64,000 bases of DNA from Streptomyces gilvus (GTDB taxonomy: Bacteria > Actinomycetota > Actinomycetes > Streptomycetales > Streptomycetaceae). The notes beneath the pieces were generated by a model. The model did not search any database. It was not told the origin of the DNA and worked only from the letters and a program-made list of their open reading frames with translations. Location: assembly GCF_022513565.1 (NCBI RefSeq), contig NZ_JAKWBE010000001.1:372001-436000 (forward strand). Direction: 5' to 3'. Shown piece after piece: positions 38,698-47,515 of this stretch; within the stretch, counting starts at the first letter, position 1; every line of letters begins with the position of its first letter. The translations under genes were made by a program, and so were the position numbers.

Positions 38698-39729
38698 ATG
38701 GAGGGAATTGCGATCCGGCTGCGGGATCTGCGGAAGTCCTTCGGGGAGACGACCGCCGTGGCCGGGATCGACCTGGAGATCCGGGACGGTGAGTTCTTCT
38801 CCCTGCTCGGCCCCTCCGGTTCCGGCAAGACCACCGTCCTGCGCATGATCGCCGGGTTCGAGAGCCCCACCGGCGGACGGATCGAACTCGCCGGGCAGGA
38901 GGTCACCGGCCTCGCGCCCTTCGAGCGGGACGTGCACACCGTCTTCCAGGACTACGCCCTCTTCCCGCACATGACCGTCGAACAGAACGTCGCCTACTCC
39001 CTCAAGGTCCGGGGAATCCCCAAGGCCGAGCGGCTGGTACGGGCCCGCAAGGCGCTCAGCGAGGTCCGCCTGGAGGGCTTCGGCAAGCGGCGGCCCGCCC
39101 AGCTCTCCGGCGGCCAGCGCCAGCGCGTCGCCCTCGCCCGCGCCCTCGTCGGACGCCCGAGCGTGCTGCTCCTCGACGAACCCCTCGGCGCCCTCGACCT
39201 CAAACTGCGTGAGCAGATGCAGATCGAACTCAAGGAGCTGCAGCGCGAGGTCGGGATCACCTTCGTGCTCGTCACCCACGACCAGGAGGAGGCCCTGACG
39301 ATGAGCGACCGCATCGCCGTCCTCGACCAGGGCCGCGTCGAACAGGTCGGCACCCCCGCCGAGATCTACGAACGCCCCGCCACCGCCTTCGTCGCCTCCT
39401 TCGTCGGCACCTCCAACCTGCTGGAGGGCGAGTCCGCCCAGCGCGTGGTCGGCGCCCCCGGCGTCTACAGTGTCCGCCCCGAGAAGATCCGCGTCCTGAA
39501 GGACTCCGCCGAGGCCGACGAGCCCGAGCACACGAGCGCCGTCGGCACCGTCGCCGAGGTCGTCTACCTCGGCGACGCCACCCGCTTCCTCGTCGACCTC
39601 GACGCGGGCGGCCGCCTCACCGCCCTCCAGCAGAACCTGGAGACCTCCGCCGAGGACGTCGCCGCCTACCGCGGCACCCGGGTGCGACTGAGCTGGCACC
39701 GCCGCCACACCGTCCACGTCCCCGACTGA
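38698..39729 (+). CDS. Polyamine-type ABC transporter ATP-binding protein (PotA-like)
   Basis: 343 residues. Walker [10 protein letters not shown] (about 37-45), Q-loop [12 protein letters not shown], signature [15 protein letters not shown] (about 138) and Walker [13 protein letters not shown]-loop VTHDQEEA; the C-terminal TOBE domain spans about 260-340 ([10 protein letters not shown]). This is the PotA/FbpC/CysA subfamily. ATG 38698 with AAAGG upstream; an ATG at 38644 would precede the likely transcription start. Drives import through the two permeases that follow. Confidence 0.9.
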   Translation: MEGIAIRLRDLRKSFGETTAVAGIDLEIRDGEFFSLLGPSGSGKTTVLRMIAGFESPTGGRIELAGQEVTGLAPFERDVHTVFQDYALFPHMTVEQNVAYSLKVRGIPKAERLVRARKALSEVRLEGFGKRRPAQLSGGQRQRVALARALVGRPSVLLLDEPLGALDLKLREQMQIELKELQREVGITFVLVTHDQEEALTMSDRIAVLDQGRVEQVGTPAEIYERPATAFVASFVGTSNLLEGESAQRVVGAPGVYSVRPEKIRVLKDSAEADEPEHTSAVGTVAEVVYLGDATRFLVDLDAGGRLTALQQNLETSAEDVAAYRGTRVRLSWHRRHTVHVPD

Positions 39730-39751
39730 CCCCGAACCCATGGAGAACGTC

Positions 39752-40945
39752 GTGCGCCTCACCCGAACTCTCCACCTCGCGGCCGCCACCGCGCTGCTGC
39801 TCGCCGCCACCGCCTGCGGCTCCGGATCCGGCGGTTCGTCCTCCACCGGCCTCAACCCCCCCGACCTCAAACCCCTGTCGAAGCTCGGCAAGTCCGAGGG
39901 ACAGGTCAACCTGATCGCTTGGGCCGGCTACGTCGAGGACGGCTCCAACGACCCCAAGGCCGACTGGGTGACCCCCTTCGAGAAACAGACCGGCTGCAAG
40001 GTCAACTCCAAGGTCGCCGCCAGCTCCGACGAGATGGTCAAGCTGATGAAGACCGGCGAGTACGACGCCGTCTCCGCCTCCGGCGACGCCTCCCTGCGCC
40101 TGATCGCCTCCGGCGACGCCGCCCCCGTCAACACCGGACTCGTCCCGAACTACAAGGACATCTTCACCGGCCTGAAGAACGGCGCCTGGAACTCCGTCAA
40201 GGGCCGGATGTACGGCATCCCGCACGGCCGCGGCGCCAACCTGCTGATGTACAACACCCGGAAGGTCACCCCCGCGCCGACCTCCTGGGCCGCCGTCTTC
40301 GACGACGCAGCCAAGTACAAGGGCCACGTCACCGCGTACGACTCCCCGATCTACATCGCCGACGCCGCGCTGTATCTCAAGGCCACCAGGCCGGAGTTGA
40401 AGATCAAGGACCCCTACGCCCTCGACCAGAAGCAGTTCGACGCCGCGGTGAGCCTGCTGAAGAAGCAGAACGCGGACATCGGCGAGTACTGGAGCGACTA
40501 TCTGAAGGAGATCTCCGCCTTCAAGAGCGGTGACTCCGTGATCGGCACCACCTGGCAGGTCATCGCCAACCTCGCCGCCGGCGAGGGCGCCAAGGTCAGG
40601 GCCTTCGTGCCCAAGGAGGGGTCGACCGGCTGGTCCGACACCTGGATGATCTACTCCAAGGCCAAGCACCCCGACTGCGCCTACCGGTGGATGGACTGGA
40701 TCGTCTCCCCGAAGGTCAACGCCCAGGTCGCCGAGTACTTCGGCGAGGCACCCGCCAACTCCAGGGCCTGCGACCTCACCGCCGACAAGAACTTCTGCAC
40801 CACCTTCCACGCCGCCGACGAGAGCTACTGGAAGAAGATCGCCTTCTGGAACACCCCCATCGAGCAGTGCCTCGACGGCCGCACCGACGTCAAGTGCGTG
40901 CCGTACGCCAAGTGGGTGCGGGCCTGGACCGAGATCAAGGGCTGA
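39752..40945 (+). CDS. Polyamine-type ABC substrate-binding lipoprotein (PotD-like)
   Basis: 397 residues. GTG 39752 is preferred since GGAG lies 6 bases before it; the in-frame ATG 39740 has no ribosome site. Lipobox LLLAATAC (cysteine near 22) then the PotD/PotF-type fold with VNLIAWAGYVEDG, SSDEMVKLMKTGEYDAVSASGDAS and WAAVFDDAAKYKG. An aromatic box in TWQVIAN and YWKKIAFWN would hold a cationic amine. The real ligand could be a polyamine or another amino compound such as a betaine. Confidence 0.86.
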   Translation: MRLTRTLHLAAATALLLAATACGSGSGGSSSTGLNPPDLKPLSKLGKSEGQVNLIAWAGYVEDGSNDPKADWVTPFEKQTGCKVNSKVAASSDEMVKLMKTGEYDAVSASGDASLRLIASGDAAPVNTGLVPNYKDIFTGLKNGAWNSVKGRMYGIPHGRGANLLMYNTRKVTPAPTSWAAVFDDAAKYKGHVTAYDSPIYIADAALYLKATRPELKIKDPYALDQKQFDAAVSLLKKQNADIGEYWSDYLKEISAFKSGDSVIGTTWQVIANLAAGEGAKVRAFVPKEGSTGWSDTWMIYSKAKHPDCAYRWMDWIVSPKVNAQVAEYFGEAPANSRACDLTADKNFCTTFHAADESYWKKIAFWNTPIEQCLDGRTDVKCVPYAKWVRAWTEIKG

Positions 40946-40948
40946 GGC

Positions 40949-41812
40949 ATGGCCCTGCTGACGCGGACCGCGGGGGCGCTGCACCGTCGCCCCCGCCTCA
41001 GGCTGTCCCTGCTGCTGACCGCCCCGCTGCTGTGGCTGGCCGTCCTCTACCTCGGCTCGCTGTCGGTGCTGTTCGTCTCCGCGTTCTGGACGACGAACTC
41101 CTTCACCTCCGAGGTGGTGAAGGTCTGGTCGACCGACAACTTCCACGAGCTGTTCACCACGCCCGTCTACCGGGAGGTGATCCTGCGCAGCGTCGGCGTG
41201 GCCCTGGCCGTCACCGCCCTGTGCGCGGTGATCGCCTTCCCGCTCGCCTTCTACACCGCCCGGGTGGCCCGGCCGAGGTGGCGTCCGCTGCTGGTCGTCG
41301 CCATCCTCACACCGCTGTGGGCGAGTTACCTGGTGAAGGTGTACGCCTGGCGGCTGATCCTGTCCGAGGGCGGCCTCGCCGACTGGATGCTCCGGCCCTT
41401 CGGGCTCAGCGGTCCGGGCTTCGGCCTGCCCGCCGCCGTACTGACCCTGACGTACCTCTGGCTGCCGTACATGATCCTGCCGATCCACACGGCGCTGGAG
41501 CAGCTGCCCGCCGGCCTCCTCGACGCCTCGGCCGACCTGGGCGCCCGCGGCTGGCGGACCTTCCGGTCGGTGGTGCTGCCGATGGTGCTGCCCTCCGTCG
41601 CCGCCGGGTCGGTCTTCACCTTCTCGCTGAGCCTCGGCGACTACATCACCGTGCAGATCGTGGGCGGCAAGACCCAGCTGATCGGCAATCTCGTCTACTC
41701 CAACATCGAACTCAACCTGCCCATGGCCGCCGCGCTCGGCACGGTCCCGGTCGTCGTCATCGTGCTGTACCTGCTGGCGATGCGCCGCACGGGCGCGTTG
41801 AGCAGCCTGTAG
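40949..41812 (+). CDS. Polyamine-type ABC permease (PotB-like)
   Basis: 287 residues, six predicted membrane spans, first LLLTAPLLWLAVLYLGSLSVLF. The EAA loop is LDASADLGARGWRTFRSVVLP (written here in part) at about residues 190-210. ATG three bases after the PotD stop. Forms the channel with the next gene product. Confidence 0.88.
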   Translation: MALLTRTAGALHRRPRLRLSLLLTAPLLWLAVLYLGSLSVLFVSAFWTTNSFTSEVVKVWSTDNFHELFTTPVYREVILRSVGVALAVTALCAVIAFPLAFYTARVARPRWRPLLVVAILTPLWASYLVKVYAWRLILSEGGLADWMLRPFGLSGPGFGLPAAVLTLTYLWLPYMILPIHTALEQLPAGLLDASADLGARGWRTFRSVVLPMVLPSVAAGSVFTFSLSLGDYITVQIVGGKTQLIGNLVYSNIELNLPMAAALGTVPVVVIVLYLLAMRRTGALSSL

Positions 41813-41822
41813 AGGAGCCGCC

Positions 41823-42638
41823 GTGCAACTCTCCCGTTCCGCGCGCATCGCGCTGCGCGTCGCCGCCGGGCTCGGATTCGCCGTGATCTACGTGCCGTTG
41901 CTGCTCGTGGTCGTCAACTCCCTGAACCCCGACCGCAGCGCGAGCTGGCCGCCGCCGCGTCTCACCACGCACTGGTGGTCCGTCGCCTGGCACAACTCCG
42001 GTGCGCGCGCGGCTCTCTGGGTCTCGGTGAAGGCCGGGCTGGGGGCGACCGCGATCGCCCTGGTCCTCGGCACACTGATCGCCTTCGCCGTCGCCCGGCA
42101 CCGGTTCTTCGGCCGCGACAGCATCTCCTTCGTGGTCGTCCTGCCGATCGCCCTGCCCGGCATCGTCACGGGCATCGCCCTCAACTCGGCGTTCAGCACG
42201 GTGCTCGCGCCCCTCGGGGTGGGCCTCGGACTGTTCACGGTGATCGTCGGACACGCCACCTTCTGCATCGTCGTGGTCTTCAACAACGTGGTCGCGCGGC
42301 TGCGTCGCACCTCCGGGTCGTACGAGGAGGCGGCGATGGACCTGGGGGCCGACACCTTCCGTGCCTTCGTCGACGTGACCTTCCCCCTGGTGCGGTCCGC
42401 GTTGCTGGCCGGCGGGCTGCTGGCGTTCGCCCTGTCCTTCGACGAGATCGTGGTCACGACGTTCACCGCGGGGCCGGGGATCGAGACGCTGCCGATCTGG
42501 ATCTTCGAGAACATGACCCGGCCGCAGCAGGCGCCGGTGGTCAACGTGGTGGCGGCGGTGCTGGTGCTGGTGTCGGTCGTGCCCATTTACGCGGCTCAGC
42601 GGCTGGCGGCGGACACGGCTGGGGGGAGTCGGGTGTGA
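41823..42638 (+). CDS. Polyamine-type ABC permease (PotC-like)
   Basis: 271 residues with six membrane spans, beginning GLGFAVIYVPLLLVVVNSLN. The EAA loop EEAAMDLGADTFRAFVDVTF lies at about 178-197. GTG start at 41823. Last gene of the transporter operon; 93 bases later the hydroxyproline genes start behind their own operator, so read-through coupling is possible but not needed. Confidence 0.88.
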   Translation: MQLSRSARIALRVAAGLGFAVIYVPLLLVVVNSLNPDRSASWPPPRLTTHWWSVAWHNSGARAALWVSVKAGLGATAIALVLGTLIAFAVARHRFFGRDSISFVVVLPIALPGIVTGIALNSAFSTVLAPLGVGLGLFTVIVGHATFCIVVVFNNVVARLRRTSGSYEEAAMDLGADTFRAFVDVTFPLVRSALLAGGLLAFALSFDEIVVTTFTAGPGIETLPIWIFENMTRPQQAPVVNVVAAVLVLVSVVPIYAAQRLAADTAGGSRV

Positions 42639-42712
42639 GGCGGGGCTGAGCCGGGTGTTGGGGCGGGGCTGGGGTGGGTCTGGGGGCGCGCACCCATTCC
42701 CCCGCCCAGTGG

Positions 42713-42723
42713 TATGTGACATA
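42713..42723. promoter_or_regulatory. GntR/FCD-type operator palindrome before the hydroxyproline genes
   Basis: TATGTGACATA is an 11-bp palindrome about a central G, embedded in an otherwise GC-rich gap 8 bases before the first start codon. Short TnnGT-n-ACnnA-like sites are usual for FCD-type GntR regulators, and one is encoded at the end of this cluster. The adjacent TAGTAC could be a -10, which would make the first transcript nearly leaderless. Confidence 0.5.
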
Positions 42724-42731
42724 GTACTGGC

Positions 42732-43883
42732 GTGAGCCAGCCACTGACCTGCGATGTCGTGGTCGTCGGCGCCGGAATGACAGGCGCCGCATGTGCCCTG
42801 TACGCGGCCCGAGCGGGCCTGGACGTCGTCGTGGTGGACCGCGGCCCGGTGGCCGGCGGCACCACCGGCGCGGGGGAGGGCAACCTCCTCGTCTCCGACA
42901 AGGAGCCCGGACCGGAGCTGGACCTGGCCCTCCTCTCGCTCCGTCTCTGGGCCGAACTCGCCCAGGAGCTCGGCCGGTTGATCGAGTACGAGGCCAAGGG
43001 CGGTGTCGTGGTGGCCACATCCCCCGGCGGCCTCACCGCCCTGGAGCGGTTCGCCGCCGGACAGCGCGCGGCCGGAGTCGTCGCGGAACCGGTCGCGGGC
43101 GACGAGCTCTACGCCCTCGAACCCCACCTCGCCCCAGGTCTGCCCGGTGCCGTGCACTACCCCCAGGACTGCCAGGTCATGCCCGCCCTGGCCGCCGCCC
43201 ATCTGCTACGGGCCTCGGGCGCCCGCCTGCACACGAGCCGGACGGTGACGGACGTACTGCGCCGCCCCGACGGCACCGTCCTCGGCGTCCGCACAGACCG
43301 GGGCGACATCCACGCCCCCTCCCTCGTCAACGCGGCCGGCACCTGGGGGGCCGACATCGCCGCCCTGGCCGGCACCACCCTGCCCGTGCTCCCGCGCCGC
43401 GGCTTCGTCCTCGTCACCGAGCCCCTTCCGCGCCGGGTCCGGCACAAGGTGTACGCCGCCGACTACGTGGCCGACGTGGCCAGCGACTCGGCCGCGCTGC
43501 AGACCTCGCCGGTCGTGGAGGGAACGGCGGCCGGGCCGATCCTGATCGGCGCGAGCCGCGAACGCGTCGGCTTCGACCGGTCGTTCTCGCTCCCCGCCCT
43601 GCGGGCTCTCGCCGCGGGCGCCACCCGGCTGTTCCCCTTCCTCGCCGACGTCCGTGCCCTGCGCGCCTACACCGGATTCCGCCCCTACATGCCCGACCAT
43701 CTGCCCGCCATCGGCCCCGACCCGCGCGTCCCCGGCCTGTTCCACGCCTGCGGTCACGAGGGCGCCGGCATCGGCCTGTCCACCGGCACCGGGCATCTGA
43801 TCGCGCAGGTCCTGACCGCGAAGAACCCCGACCTGGACCTCGCGCCGTTCAGGCCCGACCGCTTCGCCGAGGAGGCCGTGTGA
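42732..43883 (+). CDS. FAD-dependent oxidoreductase, D-hydroxyproline dehydrogenase beta-type subunit
   Basis: 383 residues of the DAO/GlyOx family: FAD motif VVVGAGMTGAACALYAARAGLDVVV written in order at residues 9-33, and the C-terminal GFRPYMPDHLPAIGP and GHEGAGIGLSTGTG segments. It belongs to the sarcosine-oxidase-beta/HcnC-like group. With the next two genes it makes a heterotrimeric amino-acid dehydrogenase. The epimerase and DapA-family genes downstream point to cis-4-hydroxy-D-proline as substrate, oxidised to 1-pyrroline-4-hydroxy-2-carboxylate. GTG start, no clear ribosome site, possibly leaderless. Confidence 0.85.
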   Translation: MSQPLTCDVVVVGAGMTGAACALYAARAGLDVVVVDRGPVAGGTTGAGEGNLLVSDKEPGPELDLALLSLRLWAELAQELGRLIEYEAKGGVVVATSPGGLTALERFAAGQRAAGVVAEPVAGDELYALEPHLAPGLPGAVHYPQDCQVMPALAAAHLLRASGARLHTSRTVTDVLRRPDGTVLGVRTDRGDIHAPSLVNAAGTWGADIAALAGTTLPVLPRRGFVLVTEPLPRRVRHKVYAADYVADVASDSAALQTSPVVEGTAAGPILIGASRERVGFDRSFSLPALRALAAGATRLFPFLADVRALRAYTGFRPYMPDHLPAIGPDPRVPGLFHACGHEGAGIGLSTGTGHLIAQVLTAKNPDLDLAPFRPDRFAEEAV

Positions 43884-44182
43884 CTTCACCGCTCGACCTG
43901 GCCGACGCCCACCCGGGTCCGCCCTTCACGGTCACCCTCGACGGCCGGGAGATCGAGGCCCTGCCCGGCCAGACGGTCGCCGCCGCACTGTGGACAGCCG
44001 GCGTCACCGCCTGGCGCACCACCCGCGCCGACGGCCGCCCACGCGGTGTCTTCTGCGGGATCGGGGTCTGCTTCGACTGCCTGGTGACCGTCAACGACCG
44101 CCCCAACCAACGGGCTTGTCTTGTGCCGGTGGCTCCAGGCGACGTGATCCGTACCCAGGAGGGGACCGGCCACGATGACTGA
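43880..44182 (+). CDS. (2Fe-2S) ferredoxin-like subunit, gamma-type
   Basis: 100 residues. A ubiquitin-like fold with DGREIEALPGQTVAAALW and the cysteine cluster CGIGVCFDC...ACL (about residues 59-80) that binds a plant-type 2Fe-2S centre. Same arrangement as the small subunit of HcnABC/octopine- and hydroxyproline-dehydrogenase complexes, where it moves electrons between the two flavin subunits. GTG start overlaps the beta subunit stop by four bases, and its end overlaps the alpha subunit by eight. Confidence 0.85.
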   Translation: MTSPLDLADAHPGPPFTVTLDGREIEALPGQTVAAALWTAGVTAWRTTRADGRPRGVFCGIGVCFDCLVTVNDRPNQRACLVPVAPGDVIRTQEGTGHDD

Positions 44183-45578
44183 CCGACCGCACCTCGCGGT
44201 GATCGGCGCGGGCCCCGCGGGCCTCGCCGCGACCCTGACCGCCGCCGCGCACGGCGTCCGGGTCACCCTGATCGACTCGGCAGCGGACGCGGGCGGCCAG
44301 TTCTACCGCCAGCCCGCCCGTGAGCTGCGCGCCCGCCGCCCCCAGGCCCTGCACCACCAGTGGCGGACCTGGGAGGGACTGCAGGAAGGACTGCGCGGCC
44401 ACGTCAGGGCAGGCCTTGTACGGCATGTGACGGACCATCACATCTGGTTCGTCGAGCGGCTGGACGAGTCTTTCGCCGTCCACGCACTGCTCGGCCCCGA
44501 GCAGGAGGACCCCGCCACCGTCCGCGCCGACGCCGTGCTCCTCGCCACCGGCGGGTACGAGCAGGTGCTGCCCTTCCCGGGCTGGACTCTTCCCGGCGTC
44601 GTCACCGCGGGCGGCGCGCAGGCCATGCTGAAGGGCACGCTGGCCGTTCCGGGCCGGGTCGCCGTGGTCGCCGGTACCGGACCGCTCCTTCTGCCGGTCG
44701 CCACCGGACTCGCCGACGCGGGCGTGGAGGTGGTGGCACTCGTCGAGTCCGCCGATCCCCGGGCGTTCGTACGACGGCCCCGTGCGCTGGCGGCCCAGCC
44801 CGGCAAGCTCGCCGAAGGAGCCCTGTACGCGGGCCAGTTGCTCCGGCGCCGGGTGCGCCCGCTCTTCCGCCACGCCGTGATCGAGGCGCACGGCACCGAC
44901 CGGGTGGAGGGCGTCACCGTCGCGGCCCTCGACGCGACGGGGCATGTCCGGCCAGGCACCGCACGCCGCATCGCCTGCGACACCCTCGCCGTCAGCCACG
45001 GCCTGCTGCCGCACACCGACCTCGCGGACAGCCTCGGGTGCCGTCTCGACGGCAACAACGTCCACGTCGACCACGAGCAACGCACCGACGTCCCCGGCGT
45101 CTGGGCGGCGGGGGAGGCCACCGGCGTCGGTGGCTCCGCGCTCGCGCTCGTCGAGGGGCGCATCGCGGGAGCCTCGGCCGCCGCGCGCATGACCGGCACC
45201 GAGCCCGCCCTGGACGCCGCCGCCCTGAAGTCCCGCAGGAAACTGCGGCAGTTCGCGGCAGCCCTCGACGACGTGTACCGGCCGCCCGCGCGCTGGACCG
45301 ACCAGGTCACCGACGACACCGTGGTCTGCCGCTGCGAGGAGGTGACGGCCGGCGCCGTCCGAGAGGCCGTCGGCGACCTCGGCGCGGGCGATCCGCGCAC
45401 CGTGAAACTGCTGACCCGGGCCGGCATGGGCTGGTGCCAGGGCCGGATGTGCGGACCCGCGGTCGCCGGGCTCGCAGGTTGCGAACACACCCCGCCCAGA
45501 AGGCCGTTCGCCCGGCCCGTACCGCTCGGCGTCCTGGCCAGCGAACCCGACCACCCCACCGAGGAAGGGCCCTCATGA
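44175..45578 (+). CDS. NAD(P)/FAD-binding oxidoreductase, alpha-type subunit
   Basis: 467 residues. FAD-binding VIGAGPAGLAATLTAAAHG near the start, a second dinucleotide motif VAVVAGTGPLLLPVATGLAD at about 158-177, and a C-terminal BFD-like domain with cysteines in VCRCEEV and WCQGRMCG (about 385-435) that can hold another 2Fe-2S cluster. This is the large subunit of the HcnB/SoxA/LhpA-like type. Start overlaps the gamma subunit and the stop overlaps the next gene (ATGA), giving one tightly coupled unit. Confidence 0.85.
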   Translation: MTDRPHLAVIGAGPAGLAATLTAAAHGVRVTLIDSAADAGGQFYRQPARELRARRPQALHHQWRTWEGLQEGLRGHVRAGLVRHVTDHHIWFVERLDESFAVHALLGPEQEDPATVRADAVLLATGGYEQVLPFPGWTLPGVVTAGGAQAMLKGTLAVPGRVAVVAGTGPLLLPVATGLADAGVEVVALVESADPRAFVRRPRALAAQPGKLAEGALYAGQLLRRRVRPLFRHAVIEAHGTDRVEGVTVAALDATGHVRPGTARRIACDTLAVSHGLLPHTDLADSLGCRLDGNNVHVDHEQRTDVPGVWAAGEATGVGGSALALVEGRIAGASAAARMTGTEPALDAAALKSRRKLRQFAAALDDVYRPPARWTDQVTDDTVVCRCEEVTAGAVREAVGDLGAGDPRTVKLLTRAGMGWCQGRMCGPAVAGLAGCEHTPPRRPFARPVPLGVLASEPDHPTEEGPS

Positions 45579-46465
45579 CCGACCACCGCCCCTGGCGCGG
45601 CGTCCTCGTCGCCACGGCGCTCCCGCTCACCGACGACCTGTCCGTCGACTACGACAAGTACGCCGAACACTGCGCGTGGCTCGTCGAGAACGGCTGCGAC
45701 GGCGTCGTCCCCAACGGCTCCCTCGGCGAGTACCAGGTGCTCACCCCCGAGGAGCGCGCCAAGGTCGTGGAGACCGCCGTGGCCGCGATCGGCGGCGCAC
45801 GCGTGATGCCCGGCGTCGCCGCCTACGGCTCTGCGGAGTCCCGGCGCTGGGCCGAGCAGGCGCGTGACGCGGGCTGCGCCTCCGTGATGCTGCTGCCGCC
45901 CAACGCCTACCGCGCCGACGAGCGTTCGGTGCTCGCCCACTACGCCGAGGTCGCGAAGGCGGGCGTGCCGATCGTGGCGTACAACAACCCGATCGACACC
46001 AAGGTCGACCTCGTCCCGGAGTTGCTGGCGAAGCTGCACGGCGAGGGGTACGTCCAGGCCGTCAAGGAGTTCTCCGGCGACGTCCGCCGGGCCTGGCGGC
46101 TGGCCGAACTCGCCCCGGAACTCGACCTGTTGATCGGCGCCGACGACGTCCTGCTGGAGCTCGCGATCGCCGGAGCCAAGGGGTGGGTGGCGGGTTACCC
46201 CAACGCGCTGCCCGCCGCGAGCACCCAGCTGTACCGCGCGGCCGTCGAGGGCGACCTGGCCACCGCCAAGAAGCTCTACGAGCAGCTGCACCCGTTGCTG
46301 CGCTGGGACTCCCGGGTCGAGTTCGTGCAGGCCATCAAGCTGTCCATGGACATCGTCGGCCGGTACGGCGGACCGGTGCGGCCCCCGCGCATGCCGCTGC
46401 TGCCCGAGCAGGAGGCCGAGGTCCGGGCCGCCACCGAACAGGCCGTCGCCGCAGGCCTGGCGTAG
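45575..46465 (+). CDS. DapA-family 1-pyrroline-4-hydroxy-2-carboxylate deaminase
   Basis: 296 residues, class-I aldolase TIM barrel. The Schiff-base lysine is Lys164 in AVKEFSGD, the catalytic tyrosine Tyr136 in VAYNNP, and GSLGEY takes the place of the usual GTTGE substrate loop. In trans-4-hydroxyproline pathways an enzyme of this family converts 1-pyrroline-4-hydroxy-2-carboxylate to 2-oxoglutarate semialdehyde and ammonia. The assignment rests on the cluster; dihydrodipicolinate synthase itself is less likely. ATG overlaps the preceding stop by four bases. Confidence 0.82.
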   Translation: MTDHRPWRGVLVATALPLTDDLSVDYDKYAEHCAWLVENGCDGVVPNGSLGEYQVLTPEERAKVVETAVAAIGGARVMPGVAAYGSAESRRWAEQARDAGCASVMLLPPNAYRADERSVLAHYAEVAKAGVPIVAYNNPIDTKVDLVPELLAKLHGEGYVQAVKEFSGDVRRAWRLAELAPELDLLIGADDVLLELAIAGAKGWVAGYPNALPAASTQLYRAAVEGDLATAKKLYEQLHPLLRWDSRVEFVQAIKLSMDIVGRYGGPVRPPRMPLLPEQEAEVRAATEQAVAAGLA

Positions 46466-46474
46466 GGAGAGGTC

Positions 46475-47473
46475 ATGCACAGCAAACTCGTCCTGCACGC
46501 CGTCGACTCGCACACCGAGGGCATGCCCACCCGTGTGATCACCGGCGGGATCGGCACCATCCCGGGCGCCACCATGAACGAGCGGCGGCTGTACTTCCGC
46601 GAACACCGCGACGAGATCAAGCAGTTGCTGATGAACGAGCCGCGCGGTCACTCCGCGATGAGCGGCGCGATCCTCCAGCCGCCGACCCGGCCGGACTGCG
46701 ACTGGGGCGTGGTCTACATCGAGGTCTCCGGCTATCTGCCGATGTGCGGACACGGCACGATCGGGGTGGCGACGGTCCTGGTGGAGACCGGCATGGTCGA
46801 GGTCGTCGAGCCGGTGACCACGATCCGCCTGGACACCCCCGCGGGGCTGGTGATCGCCGAGGTGGCGGTGGAGGGCGGGGCGGCGAAGGCGGTGACGCTG
46901 CGGAACGTGCCGTCGTTCGCGGTGGGGCTGGACCGGAAGGTGGAGGTGTCCGACGGGTCAGTAACATATGACATGGCATACGGCGGGAACTTCTACGCCA
47001 TCCTCCCCATCGACCAACTCGGCCTCCCCTTCGACCGCGCCCACAAAGACGCCATCCTCGCGGCCGGTCTGGAACTCATGGACGCCATCAACGCCGCCGA
47101 CGAACCCGTCCACCCCGAGGACCCCTCCATCCGCGGCTGCCACCACGTCCACCTCTACGCCCCGGGTTCCGACGCCCGGCACTCGCGGCACGCGATGGTC
47201 ATCCACCCCGGCTGGTTCGACCGCTCGCCCTGCGGCACCGGCACCAGCGCGCGCATGGCGCAGTTGCACGCGCGCGGCGAACTGCCCCTGCACACCGAGT
47301 TCGTCAACGAGTCGTTCATCGGCACCCGCTTCACCGGCCGGCTGCTGGGCACCACCGAGGTGGCCGGCCGTCCGGCCGTCCTGCCCAGCTTCACCGGCCG
47401 CGCCTGGATCACCGGAACCGCCCAGTACCTACTGGACCCGGACGACCCCTTCCCCGCGGGATTCGTGCTGTAG
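46475..47473 (+). CDS. Proline-racemase-family 4-hydroxyproline 2-epimerase
   Basis: 332 residues. Both catalytic cysteines are present: Cys91 in MCGHGTIG and Cys253 in SPCGTGTSA, so it is a racemase/epimerase rather than the Thr/Cys dehydratase form. It would invert trans-4-hydroxy-L-proline to cis-4-hydroxy-D-proline, the first step of the pathway; the dehydrogenase and deaminase upstream perform the next two. Residues around 161-170 (VTYDMAYGG) are written with unusually AT-rich codons (46961-46981), possibly an internal regulatory site. Confidence 0.88.
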   Translation: MHSKLVLHAVDSHTEGMPTRVITGGIGTIPGATMNERRLYFREHRDEIKQLLMNEPRGHSAMSGAILQPPTRPDCDWGVVYIEVSGYLPMCGHGTIGVATVLVETGMVEVVEPVTTIRLDTPAGLVIAEVAVEGGAAKAVTLRNVPSFAVGLDRKVEVSDGSVTYDMAYGGNFYAILPIDQLGLPFDRAHKDAILAAGLELMDAINAADEPVHPEDPSIRGCHHVHLYAPGSDARHSRHAMVIHPGWFDRSPCGTGTSARMAQLHARGELPLHTEFVNESFIGTRFTGRLLGTTEVAGRPAVLPSFTGRAWITGTAQYLLDPDDPFPAGFVL

Positions 47474-47515
47474 GCGAGCCCCATAATGTCCGGTGACCCG
47501 AGGAGGACGATCACC

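Noticed and set aside
39740..39751. ATG 39740 as start of the PotD-like gene
   Set aside because: No ribosome site before it, whereas GGAG stands six bases before GTG 39752.
44438..46753. 771-codon minus-strand open frame
   Set aside because: Shadow of the dehydrogenase, deaminase and epimerase genes, which carry complete catalytic motifs.
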